Shown here: piece by piece, positions 1 through 9,119 of the stretch
Layout of the letters: the number at the start of each line of letters is the position of its first letter
Position numbering within the stretch: position 1 is the stretch's first letter
Assembly (NCBI GenBank): GCA_934725015.1
Contig: CAKVAS010000012.1
Location: 1-64,000, forward strand
Direction: 5' to 3'
Source of the DNA: an uncultured Bacteroidales bacterium
GTDB lineage: Bacteria > Bacteroidota > Bacteroidia > Bacteroidales > UBA932
Length of the DNA stretch: 64,000 nucleotides
Made by a program: the position numbers and the translations under genes
Notes under the pieces: generated by a model
Database searches by the model: none
Told to the model about the DNA's origin: nothing
The model's input: only the letters and a program-made list of their open reading frames with translations

Positions 1-1290
1 ATTGTCTTCGAGGCGATCATCGACGAACTGATCGGAGACAAGGATATTCCGGCAGGGCTTAAGGAGCAGTATGACGGCAAGATGGTCGATCATATGTACA
101 GTTGGCAGGGACTCATCGAGAATGAGGAGAAGCCGATTTATTACATTGGTGACAGCAAGTATTACAAGCTTGGGAATAAAATCGGGAAAGAGTCTGTCTA
201 TAAGCAATATACTTATGCACGGAATGTGATCCAGTGGAACCTGGATTTGTTTTTGGACGGGAAGCAAAAGGCATCGAATGTAAAGTTACGGGATGATGTG
301 ACTGAAGGGTACAATGTAATTCCGAACTTTTTCATCAGTGCGAAGATGGATGAGGGGTTGTCCTATGCCGACCGTGTGGACGAGACGGAGAGAAGTCAGC
401 CGTATTTTGTGAGCCGTCAGTTTGAGAACAGGCTGTTTGACAGGGATACGCTGCTGGTTTTCCATTATGATGTGAATTTCCTTTATGTAGTGTCGCTCTA
501 TGCGCGAGACAACGCAGGGCAGAAGGCTGCATGGAGGGATAAGGTGCGGGAGATTTTCAGAGAGAAGATTCAGGAGATTCTTGGGAAGCAGTATCAGTTT
601 TATGCCATGAGGCAGCATCCTGGTGTAGATGGGGTCAGGTATATCCGTGAGCATTTCAAACAGTTGCTTGGAAAGGTATATACTCCGTTCGAGGACAAGG
701 ATATATATTCATTGGCCTTGGAAGAGCCGTCGGCAGTTCCGGAATCTCGGAGAGCTGATGCTGAGAAGGAGAATGCGGCGGTGTTGGAATCTCTTAGGGA
801 GGCTTTCGATGTGGAGCCTTGTGAGCTTGGACGAAATCCGGAGGAAGTGCTGCCGCCGATTGAAGGTGAGGTTCGGACGGTTGCGGCTATGGGAAAGGAT
901 GGTGTGCTGATGGTTATGATGGAGAATTTCGGGGCGAAGTCTGCGAGGTTCCTTGCGGATGGGAGGATTGCCGTGGGGCTGAAGTATTCTCGGGAGTCTA
1001 TAGAGATTGTGGAGCACATCGGGGAGATCGGATATGTGATGTTTCACAATCGGAGGCGCGACGGGCAACATTTGTTCGCGGTGAGGGCTTGCAGCGGAGT
1101 GACTGGTGCGGAGGATTTGGGTGAGGGTGTTTACAGGAATGTGGGGACTTGCGAGATTTATCTGGTGGTGGAGTTTGACGGTGAGCGGGAGGTGGATAGT
1201 GCGGAGTTGGATTGTACCCGGGTGGAGTGCTCGCCTAAGACGCGGTATGATGCGCAGTTTGCGAGGTGGGAGGGGATGATAGCAAAATAA
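1..1290 (+). CDS. LlaJI-like restriction endonuclease, C-terminal part (cut by window edge)
   Basis: The frame is open from base 1, so the start lies upstream of the window; 429 residues are visible. A PD-(D/E)XK-like signature is present: VDH, then YYIGDSKYY, where GDSK is the likely D-x-K catalytic part, followed by YKQYTYARNVIQW. Further conserved blocks are PNFFIS and FENRLFDRDTL. Family knowledge: LlaJI-type nucleases are the cleaving subunits of McrBC-like systems and work with a GTPase or AAA partner that would be encoded upstream. About 150 residues after the nuclease core have no match I recognise. A shorter homologue lies at 62671-63582. The next gene starts 10 bases after the stop, so the Fic gene is probably co-transcribed. 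Family assignment is from remembered sequence features, not a search. Confidence 0.7.
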   Translation: MVFEAIIDELIGDKDIPAGLKEQYDGKMVDHMYSWQGLIENEEKPIYYIGDSKYYKLGNKIGKESVYKQYTYARNVIQWNLDLFLDGKQKASNVKLRDDVTEGYNVIPNFFISAKMDEGLSYADRVDETERSQPYFVSRQFENRLFDRDTLLVFHYDVNFLYVVSLYARDNAGQKAAWRDKVREIFREKIQEILGKQYQFYAMRQHPGVDGVRYIREHFKQLLGKVYTPFEDKDIYSLALEEPSAVPESRRADAEKENAAVLESLREAFDVEPCELGRNPEEVLPPIEGEVRTVAAMGKDGVLMVMMENFGAKSARFLADGRIAVGLKYSRESIEIVEHIGEIGYVMFHNRRRDGQHLFAVRACSGVTGAEDLGEGVYRNVGTCEIYLVVEFDGEREVDSAELDCTRVECSPKTRYDAQFARWEGMIAK

Positions 1291-1300
1291 CCGATTGTTT

Positions 1301-2173
1301 ATGAGCAAAATATCAATCCGTTTCTTCGACGACCGTGAGGTCAGGGCCATTTGGGATGAGGTGAATTCCAAATGGTGGTATAGTGTGCTTGACATTGTCG
1401 GAGTGCTGAATGCGCAGGATGACTATACGAAGAACAGGAACTACTGGAAGTATCTGAAAGGGAAACTGAAGAAAGATGGCGTCGAACTGGTTAGTGTCAC
1501 TAACCAGTTGAAGATGCGAGCTCCTGATGGAAAGATGAGATTGACCGATGTCCTTGATGCTTCCGGAGTTATAGAGTTGGCCAAGAATATGCCGAACAAT
1601 AAGGCTTCGCGATTCATCGAGTGGTTCACTTATGGTGAGGATGCCATTGACGGGAAGAGCAAGGCGAAAGCATATACCCTGTTCGAGAGCTCGTTGCTCG
1701 ACAGTATTGAGGCAGGAACAGTGAAGGGATAACAGCAGATTCATGCATATCTGTTCGGTGGATTGTATGACTTTGCCGGGCAGATCCGTTCGGTTAATAT
1801 TTCCAAAGGCGGATTCACCTTTGCTCCGGTAGCGTTTCTTTCGCAGACATTGCAGAACATTGAGCAGATGCCGGAAGGGTCTTTCGATGAGATTGCTGAC
1901 AAGTATGTGGAGATGAATGTTGCGCATCCGTTCCGCGAGGGAAATGGACGTACTACGAGGATTTGGTTGGATTTGATTCTGAAGAAGAGACTTGGGAAAT
2001 GCGTTGACTGGAGCAAGATTGATAAATATGCCTATCTTGCAGCAATGGAAAGGAGTGTGGCGGATAGTACGGAAATCAAACGACTTCTGAAAGACGCACT
2101 GACGGATAAGGTGAATGACAGGGAGATATTTATGAAAGGGATTGATTATTCGTACTATTACGAGGAGCAATAG
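1301..2173 (+). pseudogene. Bro-N / Fic domain protein interrupted by an in-frame TAA
   Basis: One continuous frame holds an N-terminal BRO-like domain (IRFFDDREVRAIWDE, WWYSVLDIVGVL, about residues 1-115) and a C-terminal Fic domain with the AMP-transferase motif HPFREGNGR (catalytic His near residue 209). Codon 144, at 1730-1732, is TAA. The same frame continues at once with QQIHAYLFGGLYDFAGQIR, so a single substitution (for example TTA to TAA) explains the break. Fic enzymes AMPylate or otherwise modify proteins and often act as toxins or phage-linked regulators. ATG 1301 lies 10 bases after the nuclease gene; an in-frame TTG at 1295 is the alternative start. As read, only the BRO-like half would be made unless the stop is read through or Fic is restarted at ATG 1768 or another internal codon. 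Confidence 0.8.
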
Positions 2174-2189
2174 AGTAACATAATAGCTT

Positions 2190-4193
2190 ATGGATGAATT
2201 CATATATCCGATAGAAAAAATATTTTCCTCCGACCCAGATGGCGTTTTGGAGCAGAACGACTGCTCAACATACTATATCGGACCATATCAGCGTGGTTAT
2301 AAATGGGGTTCTGCTTCACGGTATGAGCAGGTTCCCCAAATGCTGATTGACATTTATGAAGCAATGTCGTTGAAAACCTCAGAGTACTTTCTTCAATACA
2401 TCACAGTAAAGAAGAGTACCATAATGGGGAGTAATGTACTTGAAGTCATTGACGGTCAGCAGCGAATCACCACACTATCTCTTTTGTTCTATCGGCTTTC
2501 TCATCACCGCGAGGAATCAAACATAGCGAAAGATAAGGTCATATATGCAAGGTACTTAAACGGGGTGGAATGCACCAACTCGATATTTGACCAAGTTGAC
2601 GAGTTGGACACAAAAAGAGTCCCCCCAACGCAGGCTGCTACTCAAGATTTATACTACTTGATATCGGCAGCAAAATGCATAGATACATTCCTTGATATAC
2701 TTGAAAAGGAAAACCTTCTGTCTGAATATTCCGAATATGTCAGAAAGAATGTCCTTATAATCGTAAACATCGAAAGTGAATTTGTCAAAAGCGAGGATGT
2801 ATTCGCCAACTTAAATGACAACAAGGTGAGATTGACCGATACATATCTCATTAAGGGGCTTTTACTTACCAACGCCATACAAAGGGATAACTCAAATGGA
2901 GGCAAAAGGAATTATAAAGAGATTCTCGACCAAAGACGAATCATGGGCCGCACTTGGGATGAAATCATGACGTGGATTTCAAACAAGGATGTTGCACACT
3001 ATTTTTTCGGCAAAGACAATCGAGAAGAGGGAATGAAGTGTCTGTTGGAATTTGTATATGATGCCATTAAACCGGCAAGAATCAATTCCGAAAACGAAGG
3101 TGAAACCATAATCACACGCTTTGCAGAACAACTTGACAAAGGAAGCAAGAAAGAAACCACAGATGCCTTCCCGCTTTTCAATAAGTACAACGATATAATC
3201 AAGCATACAAGTGATGCATGCAAAGCGTTGGCTCAACTTAAACACACCTATCGGAAATTAAGAAGCCTTTGCGACAACTACAGCAACTCCTTACTATATA
3301 ATTTGTTGGGTTACGTGTTCTTCTCTGATAACATCAGACAGGGAAATATTTGGGTAAAAGAAGCAACGGACACTTTCCGACAGCGCATATTGACAAGTTT
3401 AATAGATAAGGGAGAAAACGAGTTTAAGCATGAATTGCTCTGCATTACATTAAATCTAATTCCAGACATGGATAAAGACATCGATTCTTACAAGAAGAAA
3501 GAGAAGAGGACTGAACTTACCGAAGATCAAATTAGAGAAGCATTGAGCAGATACAATTATTCCGCAACAAATCCTTCGCTTCGCAACCTGCTTCTTTCTT
3601 TCAGTGTGTTTCCGGAAATTACGAATGATGCATTTCGCTTTGATTTCTGCCAATATGATTCTGAGAGCTGGAGCTTTGAACACATCTTTCCACAACATCC
3701 CACCGGAAGGTTGAAAATACCGGAAATTGCCGTACCAATTGTTTGCAATGCAATTAACTCACGAATCACTTCTCTTGATGATCCGGAAACTATAAGTAAG
3801 CTGAAAGCCATTCGAGAAAAAATATCTAATGAGGACTATTTGGAAAAAGAAGACATCGATGCTATTGGCTTTTTGTACGAATGCGACTTCGATATCCACC
3901 AATGCGGCAATATGGCACTGCTCTCGGGCGGTGTGAACTCATCGCTTAGCAATAATCCATATATCGCAAAACGCCCGATACTGATGTCAAAAGCGATTTC
4001 TGGTTCATTTGTGCCATCTCATACAATGAATGTTTTCAATAAATCATTGACAGGTGGCGACAAATCTTTTGTCCCGGATCTGGCACAATGGACAATCGAT
4101 GATGTCACGGCACATATGTTATGGCAGATTAATCGCAACAAGAAAATCAGAGAACAAATCAGAACACAAATGGAAAACGATGAACACAGGTAG
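2190..4193 (+). CDS. DUF262 / DUF1524 protein (GmrSD-like type IV restriction)
   Basis: A 667-residue protein. The N-terminal DUF262 (ParB-like nucleotide-hydrolysing) domain carries PYQRGYKW and the diagnostic VIDGQQRITTL (DGQQR at residues 88-92). The C-terminal DUF1524 domain is of HNH type: WSFEHIFPQ with its His near residue 498, then GNMALLSGGVNSSLSNN. Family knowledge: GmrSD and SspE proteins use DUF262 to sense modified DNA and hydrolyse NTP, and DUF1524 to nick DNA. This suggests a role against phage with modified bases. It starts 16 bases after the broken Fic gene and overlaps the next DUF262 gene by 14 bases, so the two are probably translated together. Base composition is more AT-rich than the lipoprotein genes downstream, in line with acquired DNA. 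Confidence 0.85.
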   Translation: MDEFIYPIEKIFSSDPDGVLEQNDCSTYYIGPYQRGYKWGSASRYEQVPQMLIDIYEAMSLKTSEYFLQYITVKKSTIMGSNVLEVIDGQQRITTLSLLFYRLSHHREESNIAKDKVIYARYLNGVECTNSIFDQVDELDTKRVPPTQAATQDLYYLISAAKCIDTFLDILEKENLLSEYSEYVRKNVLIIVNIESEFVKSEDVFANLNDNKVRLTDTYLIKGLLLTNAIQRDNSNGGKRNYKEILDQRRIMGRTWDEIMTWISNKDVAHYFFGKDNREEGMKCLLEFVYDAIKPARINSENEGETIITRFAEQLDKGSKKETTDAFPLFNKYNDIIKHTSDACKALAQLKHTYRKLRSLCDNYSNSLLYNLLGYVFFSDNIRQGNIWVKEATDTFRQRILTSLIDKGENEFKHELLCITLNLIPDMDKDIDSYKKKEKRTELTEDQIREALSRYNYSATNPSLRNLLLSFSVFPEITNDAFRFDFCQYDSESWSFEHIFPQHPTGRLKIPEIAVPIVCNAINSRITSLDDPETISKLKAIREKISNEDYLEKEDIDAIGFLYECDFDIHQCGNMALLSGGVNSSLSNNPYIAKRPILMSKAISGSFVPSHTMNVFNKSLTGGDKSFVPDLAQWTIDDVTAHMLWQINRNKKIREQIRTQMENDEHR

Positions 4194-6585
4194 ATATAAT
4201 GTCAAAAGTCTGTTCACGTCATCAGAAGTTGAACAGATAATAATTCCAGAAATACAACGAGATTATGTCTGGAAGGAATCAAACGTCGAAGGTCTGATGA
4301 GATCCATTATGGATCACTTTTCTGCAAAAACTGACCTTCAGTTAGATATAGTGGAAAAGCAATCCGATCTGCCTGTGAACAAGGATGTGATTTCGATTCT
4401 TTCAGAGGAATACACCCGCCTTGTTCATTCAACAAGAATAGGCTTTATATATGCATACCATAGCCCCGATTTCCCTGGGAAATTATTCTTGATTGACGGG
4501 CAGCAGCGTCTTACAACCATTTTTCTATTGTTGCTTGCATCCTATAAGAAAGCTGGCTGTTCTGAAGCATACAGGAAGCAATACTTTCCTATCAAATTGC
4601 CCAAAATAGACTATATGGTTCGTGAAATTACTCACGACTTCATGATAGACTTCATAGAGCACGAAATTGGTGTGCAGGGTGCCGACGGTCATGTACCTTT
4701 CCAGAAAAGCAATAAATTCTATAATTACTACGAATCTGACGCGACAACCAGTTGCATCATAAGGAACTACAATGTAATAGAGGATATACTGGAGTATTAT
4801 CGGAAAGATGAAGATGAACAGCGGTATTATAAAAATCTGATCAATTACATAGAAAACTATATTGAATTCAACTATTTTGACACAAATATAAGCGAGCAAG
4901 GCGAAAAGTTGTATCTCTATATGAACTCACGAGGAGAAGACTTGTCAACGCAGGAGAGCCTTCGTCCATTGCTAATCAGTAGAAGCGGCGATAAACTGGC
5001 AGCCGGAACAAAATGGGAAGAATGGCAGAATTTCTTTTGGGAGAATAGAGGACAAAACAACAATGCAGATGCAGGATTCAATGAATTCTTAAGATGGTGT
5101 ACTATCATTCACCTATGTACTTCCGAAAGTTCCCAGTCAGACAATGCAATCAATAGCGCAGAAGCTAAAGGTGACTATATCAGAATAGAGAAAAAGGATG
5201 ATAAATTAGATAGTCAGCAAAGGAAAATAAGGCAATATCAAGAGGATAACGGCTCCTTTGATATTGACTTTATCGAAGATGTCTTCCTTGCCACGAAAGC
5301 GCTTAAGTCAATTCTTCAAGGTGAGGACATATATCATTATATTCCGGAAAATTGGCTCAGCCGGGTAGATAATACCAATGATTACCCCTGCCTTCTTTCT
5401 TGTATTGAATACCTCCGTTTTAATAAAGCGGCAACACTTGTTGATATAAGACGGGTCGGGATGTTTATCAAGAATTGTATGTACTATGAGACGAACCATA
5501 AAAATCCGGAAAATGCTACCGTAAACGCGATAGCCGCCATAAAAGCTTTGACGGACGGCGGATATACCGACATAGCTGACCTTCGTATTGTTTTTGGAAA
5601 AGCCTTAAAAACTATTTACACAGAAACAGATAGACTGAAGAGAGCATGTTACAATACAATGCAAAGGGGGTCTTGGGAAAAGATTTTCTGGGAAATAACG
5701 GAGGATAACGAATTCAGTTCATTTCTTGAAGGCGAGACCCGTTGCTTGTTCGAATGGTCGAAATATAACATAGCAGACTTTAAGAAATACTATCTTTCTT
5801 TGAAAGACAGGGTGATCAATATTGTCGTGCAGAAGAAGGATCAAAGAGCTTTGCATGAGCAACTCTTGGCATATGGTGATTTAGAATATCAAGACGGAAC
5901 AGGAATAGGAATGCCGCGACATTATATGCTAAAGTTTGAGTCAGAATGGCGCAAAGGAATTAATTCCCACCCTAATATCAGGGAAATACTGAAGAAATTC
6001 CTTGATAATGAAACGCCCTGCTGCTCCGGCTCATTGTATAAGGCATTTGTCGACAACGTTGGCGACACAACGACAAGTGTTCTTGGCTATATGGAATATC
6101 TTGAGTATCTAAAAGACGATAATAATCCGCCACACTACATTTTGCCAAGAATTTATCAGGTATCCGGGGATAATTACCGCGAGTTGATGGTTCAATGGGT
6201 TCACCAGCACTATGATTACTCTTGGGTATATGAACGGAATACGGTCGTACTGCCATTTGAGATCATCACCGAAGGTGGCAAGGAGGTTATTCAGACATTA
6301 GACAAGCAAAAAGACAAGAAATTCTTTCTTGACATACAATATGATTGGAACTCAGCAAAACCTTTCTGGTCGTTCAAACTGTCATCGCGTCAAGGCGTGG
6401 CACAGCCGGAGCATTTCAATCGAATGCCGGCAGATTGGCGTCGAGAGACAAATCCAGATACAGGGGCTACCGAATTTCACAAAGAAAATGCTCTCCCTGA
6501 CGACCCGAAGAAGTCGATACACGAAAGGGTAGAAGAAGTTACAAATTTAGTAACAAAAACATTTGCAATACTATGTCCGCAATGA
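4180..6585 (+). CDS. second DUF262-family protein
   Basis: An 801-residue protein with a second DUF262 signature: IPEIQRDYVW near residue 20 and FLIDGQQRLTTIFLLL (DGQQR near residue 106), then LYLYMNSRGEDLS. I see no clear DUF1524 HNH motif, so this copy may bind nucleotide or DNA without its own nuclease. Such paired DUF262 proteins, one with and one without HNH, are common in Bacteroidetes defence islands. The ATG at 4180 overlaps the upstream stop (4191-4193); a longer open frame runs back to 4054 inside the first gene but is not needed. Near the 3' end the +1 frame is open for another 28 codons with a protein-like sequence, so the last residues may be changed by a frameshift. Confidence 0.75.
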   Translation: MNTGRYNVKSLFTSSEVEQIIIPEIQRDYVWKESNVEGLMRSIMDHFSAKTDLQLDIVEKQSDLPVNKDVISILSEEYTRLVHSTRIGFIYAYHSPDFPGKLFLIDGQQRLTTIFLLLLASYKKAGCSEAYRKQYFPIKLPKIDYMVREITHDFMIDFIEHEIGVQGADGHVPFQKSNKFYNYYESDATTSCIIRNYNVIEDILEYYRKDEDEQRYYKNLINYIENYIEFNYFDTNISEQGEKLYLYMNSRGEDLSTQESLRPLLISRSGDKLAAGTKWEEWQNFFWENRGQNNNADAGFNEFLRWCTIIHLCTSESSQSDNAINSAEAKGDYIRIEKKDDKLDSQQRKIRQYQEDNGSFDIDFIEDVFLATKALKSILQGEDIYHYIPENWLSRVDNTNDYPCLLSCIEYLRFNKAATLVDIRRVGMFIKNCMYYETNHKNPENATVNAIAAIKALTDGGYTDIADLRIVFGKALKTIYTETDRLKRACYNTMQRGSWEKIFWEITEDNEFSSFLEGETRCLFEWSKYNIADFKKYYLSLKDRVINIVVQKKDQRALHEQLLAYGDLEYQDGTGIGMPRHYMLKFESEWRKGINSHPNIREILKKFLDNETPCCSGSLYKAFVDNVGDTTTSVLGYMEYLEYLKDDNNPPHYILPRIYQVSGDNYRELMVQWVHQHYDYSWVYERNTVVLPFEIITEGGKEVIQTLDKQKDKKFFLDIQYDWNSAKPFWSFKLSSRQGVAQPEHFNRMPADWRRETNPDTGATEFHKENALPDDPKKSIHERVEEVTNLVTKTFAILCPQ

Positions 6586-6649
6586 GTTCCTTGAAATCCG
6601 TAATGACTTGAACGCTCGCCCCCTCTCCTACCGCGTTGCTGTGTCTTGA
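6566..6649 (+). other. coding-like tail after the second DUF262 gene
   Basis: The +1 frame relative to the upstream gene reads YYVRNEFLEIRNDLNARPLS and ends at TGA 6647-6649. Its Arg/Asn-rich helical look is more protein-like than chance. It could be the original C-terminus lost by a one-base indel near 6566, or a fragment of another gene. The rest of the gap to 6871 has no gene I can support and no clear TTTG/TAnnTTTG promoter pair. Confidence 0.3.
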
Positions 6650-6871
6650 GGGATTATTACGGGTGAGATTATAGAAATATCGTCAGCATTTCCCATCGCA
6701 GAATGTCACGGAAGCATCCCGAAGAAAAAGTTATCAACAGCCTTTAAATAGAACCTTTGACATACCGGGGTTGAAAGAATGATTGCGATTGAAAGGAGCG
6801 ACTTTTCCGGGGAAGCTGCGTTGTCGCATAATTTTTGATAGAGAACGGCACCGGATAAAAGAGAACAGGAT

Positions 6872-7621
6872 ATGAAAATTTATGGAACAGTCGGGGCGGT
6901 CATCTGCTCATTGCTTGCGGTGGCCGCGTCGTCGTGCGAGAAGGCGGATAAGGTCGAGAGGTTTCCTGAGGGGACTTCGATGATCCGGATGATGAACGAG
7001 GAGAACGGGAAAACGGAACTCGGGAACTCGGATTTATATATCACGTCGTCAGGGAACTTCAGAAGCGAACGATTTCCGATTATGGACTGCGGCGCGACGG
7101 ACGGAATCGGCGGCATCGGATTGCCGGATTTCATGAACATGGCTCCGGAAGTCGCCGTCATTCCGGGACACGGATATGTCGTCTGCAGTTCGGACGACAT
7201 CCATACCTTCCCGTCGAGGAAAAAGGCGATAGCCGAAAATGCTCAGATGTACAGGGTTTATGCGGACTCGTGGATAACCGACGACAAGGGCAAGACAGTC
7301 GGAGCCAATGTCTATTTTCTCCTCGGAATGCCGCCGGAGCGCGGGAACATGCCGAAAATGAACAGCAGCACTGAACAGCTGACGTGGGAGGAGTGGAACA
7401 ACAAATCAAGAGAAATCAGTCTGGAGCTGCCGTCTGAGGACATTGAGGCACAAACCTCCGACGACAAATACGGCATATTGGATTACGCCGCACGCGGCAA
7501 GACATTGACATTCCGGCTTTCCCACAGCCCGGCGTCGTATGAAGTCACAAACTACAATGTGCGCATCCGCAGCGGAAGAATATATACGGAAATCGTCATT
7601 CCTGTGGATTATTCTTATTGA
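6872..7621 (+). CDS. predicted lipoprotein, unknown function
   Basis: A 249-residue protein with a lipoprotein signal: KIYG, a hydrophobic stretch, then AVAASSC with the lipidation Cys near residue 22. Lipoproteins of this kind sit on the periplasmic or outer face of the outer membrane. The mature part contains RMMNEENGKTEL and a tail rich in beta strands (TFRLSHSPASYEV, GRIYTEIVIPVDYSY). It resembles small Bacteroidetes lipoproteins of unknown function; I cannot name the family safely. It is followed by another lipoprotein on the same strand, so the two may act together at the cell surface. Confidence 0.7.
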   Translation: MKIYGTVGAVICSLLAVAASSCEKADKVERFPEGTSMIRMMNEENGKTELGNSDLYITSSGNFRSERFPIMDCGATDGIGGIGLPDFMNMAPEVAVIPGHGYVVCSSDDIHTFPSRKKAIAENAQMYRVYADSWITDDKGKTVGANVYFLLGMPPERGNMPKMNSSTEQLTWEEWNNKSREISLELPSEDIEAQTSDDKYGILDYAARGKTLTFRLSHSPASYEVTNYNVRIRSGRIYTEIVIPVDYSY

Positions 7622-7732
7622 TTGTCAATACTATTTCTACTAGTCGTCAATACTACAAATAACCGCAGAATCCGGACGGACGGCAGGGTTTATGGAGTCC
7701 GGTGCAGACTGGCGGGTGTAAGAAAATTGCGT

Positions 7733-9094
7733 ATGAAAACATACAAAAGTCTCTATAACATATTGGTAGCGTCCGTCATGGTCATGCTTGCGTCGGGATT
7801 TGCAGCATCCTGTGACAGAAAGAATTGCGAGCCGTCCGAAGATGCGGCTTTCATTGAGAACGCGAGTCTTGAAGAAGAGGGGCTGGAGTGCTCGCCTTCA
7901 GATGCGATTCATCTGATGGGCACGGGCTACCGGCAGACGGACAATGTCATGCTGGCCTTCAGTTGGGAAACCGGCGATGCGCACATCCCCGTCGGCAAGG
8001 CGTCGGGCGTATATGCCAAAAGGCTTGAAGTCACGCCTGAGGGCATAACGGCGGTGCTGCCGTACAGGTATCCGGCGGCGGACGTCGAAGTCAGCGTGAT
8101 GCGCGAAGGGCATATGCAGAGAATCGGCAAATTGAGAATCACTGACGGGCAGGCGCAGAAAGAACTGAGGCTCTACGGGATGAGCAAGGCGTCGAAAAGC
8201 ATCGAGGGATTCATCCTTGATGTGAACGGTGTCGGAAGAAAGTCATTTGAAACTGCCCTGCCCGAAAACTACCGTTCCGTCATCAACGTCCCGAGATCCT
8301 ACGGACTCTGCGGAATTTCCGGAGGGAGCGACGCCAAGACCGCCGTATATGTCGATTTCTTCACCGGCGAAGCCGAAACCCTCGCGACCGACGTCGTTGC
8401 GCTGTTCACAACCCCGGCAAAGACCGCCGCGGCCGTCGTGCAGCGGGACGGTCTCTGCGCCATACAGAAACTGCCGGTTGAAATCTGCGCCGACTACCAG
8501 ACAAAATCAGTCAGCCCGGCTCCAGCTCAAAAGTCAGTCGGTCCAAATCCCGCTCAAAAATCAGTCAGCCCGGCTCCCGTCCAGCCGACATTCAAGCTCC
8601 CCGACGGGCTTCTGTCCGAACATTTCGGCGACTATCCCGGAGTGTTCATCGACGAGGGCGAATCCTGCTCATACCTCCTGTCCGCGAACAGGGGCAACGG
8701 CAACTGGACGACCGTCATTCTGGGAAAGGACGGTTTCCGCAAACTGGAGGACATTGAAAAAGCCGCCGCAGTGATTCCTTTCCGGGTCGCCGACGCCACA
8801 ACCGGAGATGAAACGGCCGGCTACATCGTCACATACGACGGAGGCCCGAGCCTGTTCCGTCCCGTCAATTCCGAGACCGGAGAAATGAGCCAGGCAGCCT
8901 ACACCTGCAAAATGGGAAGAATCGTCTCCGCCACATCGCATCCCGAAAAGCCGGGCCACATCCTCCTCTGCTTTTCAGATCCGGTAGGCAGCACGCCCAT
9001 CCACGACCTCGACTGGAGCAGTTCGAAAACCCTGTCACCTATCTCCCTTCCGAATCCCGCCGGCGACTTTGCGGCCGCTCTGATGGCCAACTGA
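7733..9094 (+). CDS. predicted lipoprotein with proline-rich linker
   Basis: A 453-residue protein. ATG 7733 gives a good lipoprotein signal (MKTYKSLYNILVASVMVML, then SGFAASC); the frame is open further upstream to 7622 but without a signal peptide, so 7733 is chosen. The body looks beta-rich and may form repeated blades (GRKSFETALP, GGSDAKTAVYVDFFTGEAE, FIDEGESCSYLLSANRGNG). Three copies of a KSVxPxPxQ unit form a flexible linker around residues 258-284. The gene follows another lipoprotein by 111 bases. No enzymatic motif was recognised. The region is GC-richer than the defence genes before it. Confidence 0.65.
   Translation: MKTYKSLYNILVASVMVMLASGFAASCDRKNCEPSEDAAFIENASLEEEGLECSPSDAIHLMGTGYRQTDNVMLAFSWETGDAHIPVGKASGVYAKRLEVTPEGITAVLPYRYPAADVEVSVMREGHMQRIGKLRITDGQAQKELRLYGMSKASKSIEGFILDVNGVGRKSFETALPENYRSVINVPRSYGLCGISGGSDAKTAVYVDFFTGEAETLATDVVALFTTPAKTAAAVVQRDGLCAIQKLPVEICADYQTKSVSPAPAQKSVGPNPAQKSVSPAPVQPTFKLPDGLLSEHFGDYPGVFIDEGESCSYLLSANRGNGNWTTVILGKDGFRKLEDIEKAAAVIPFRVADATTGDETAGYIVTYDGGPSLFRPVNSETGEMSQAAYTCKMGRIVSATSHPEKPGHILLCFSDPVGSTPIHDLDWSSSKTLSPISLPNPAGDFAAALMAN
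8504..8584 (+). repeat. three 27-bp tandem repeats inside the lipoprotein gene
   Basis: Units at 8504-8530, 8531-8557 and 8558-8584 encode KSVSPAPAQ, KSVGPNPAQ and KSVSPAPVQ. The unit length is a multiple of three, so copy number can change without breaking the frame. Confidence 0.85.
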
Positions 9095-9119
9095 CCTCAC
9101 CGGACCTTTCTCACCCGCT

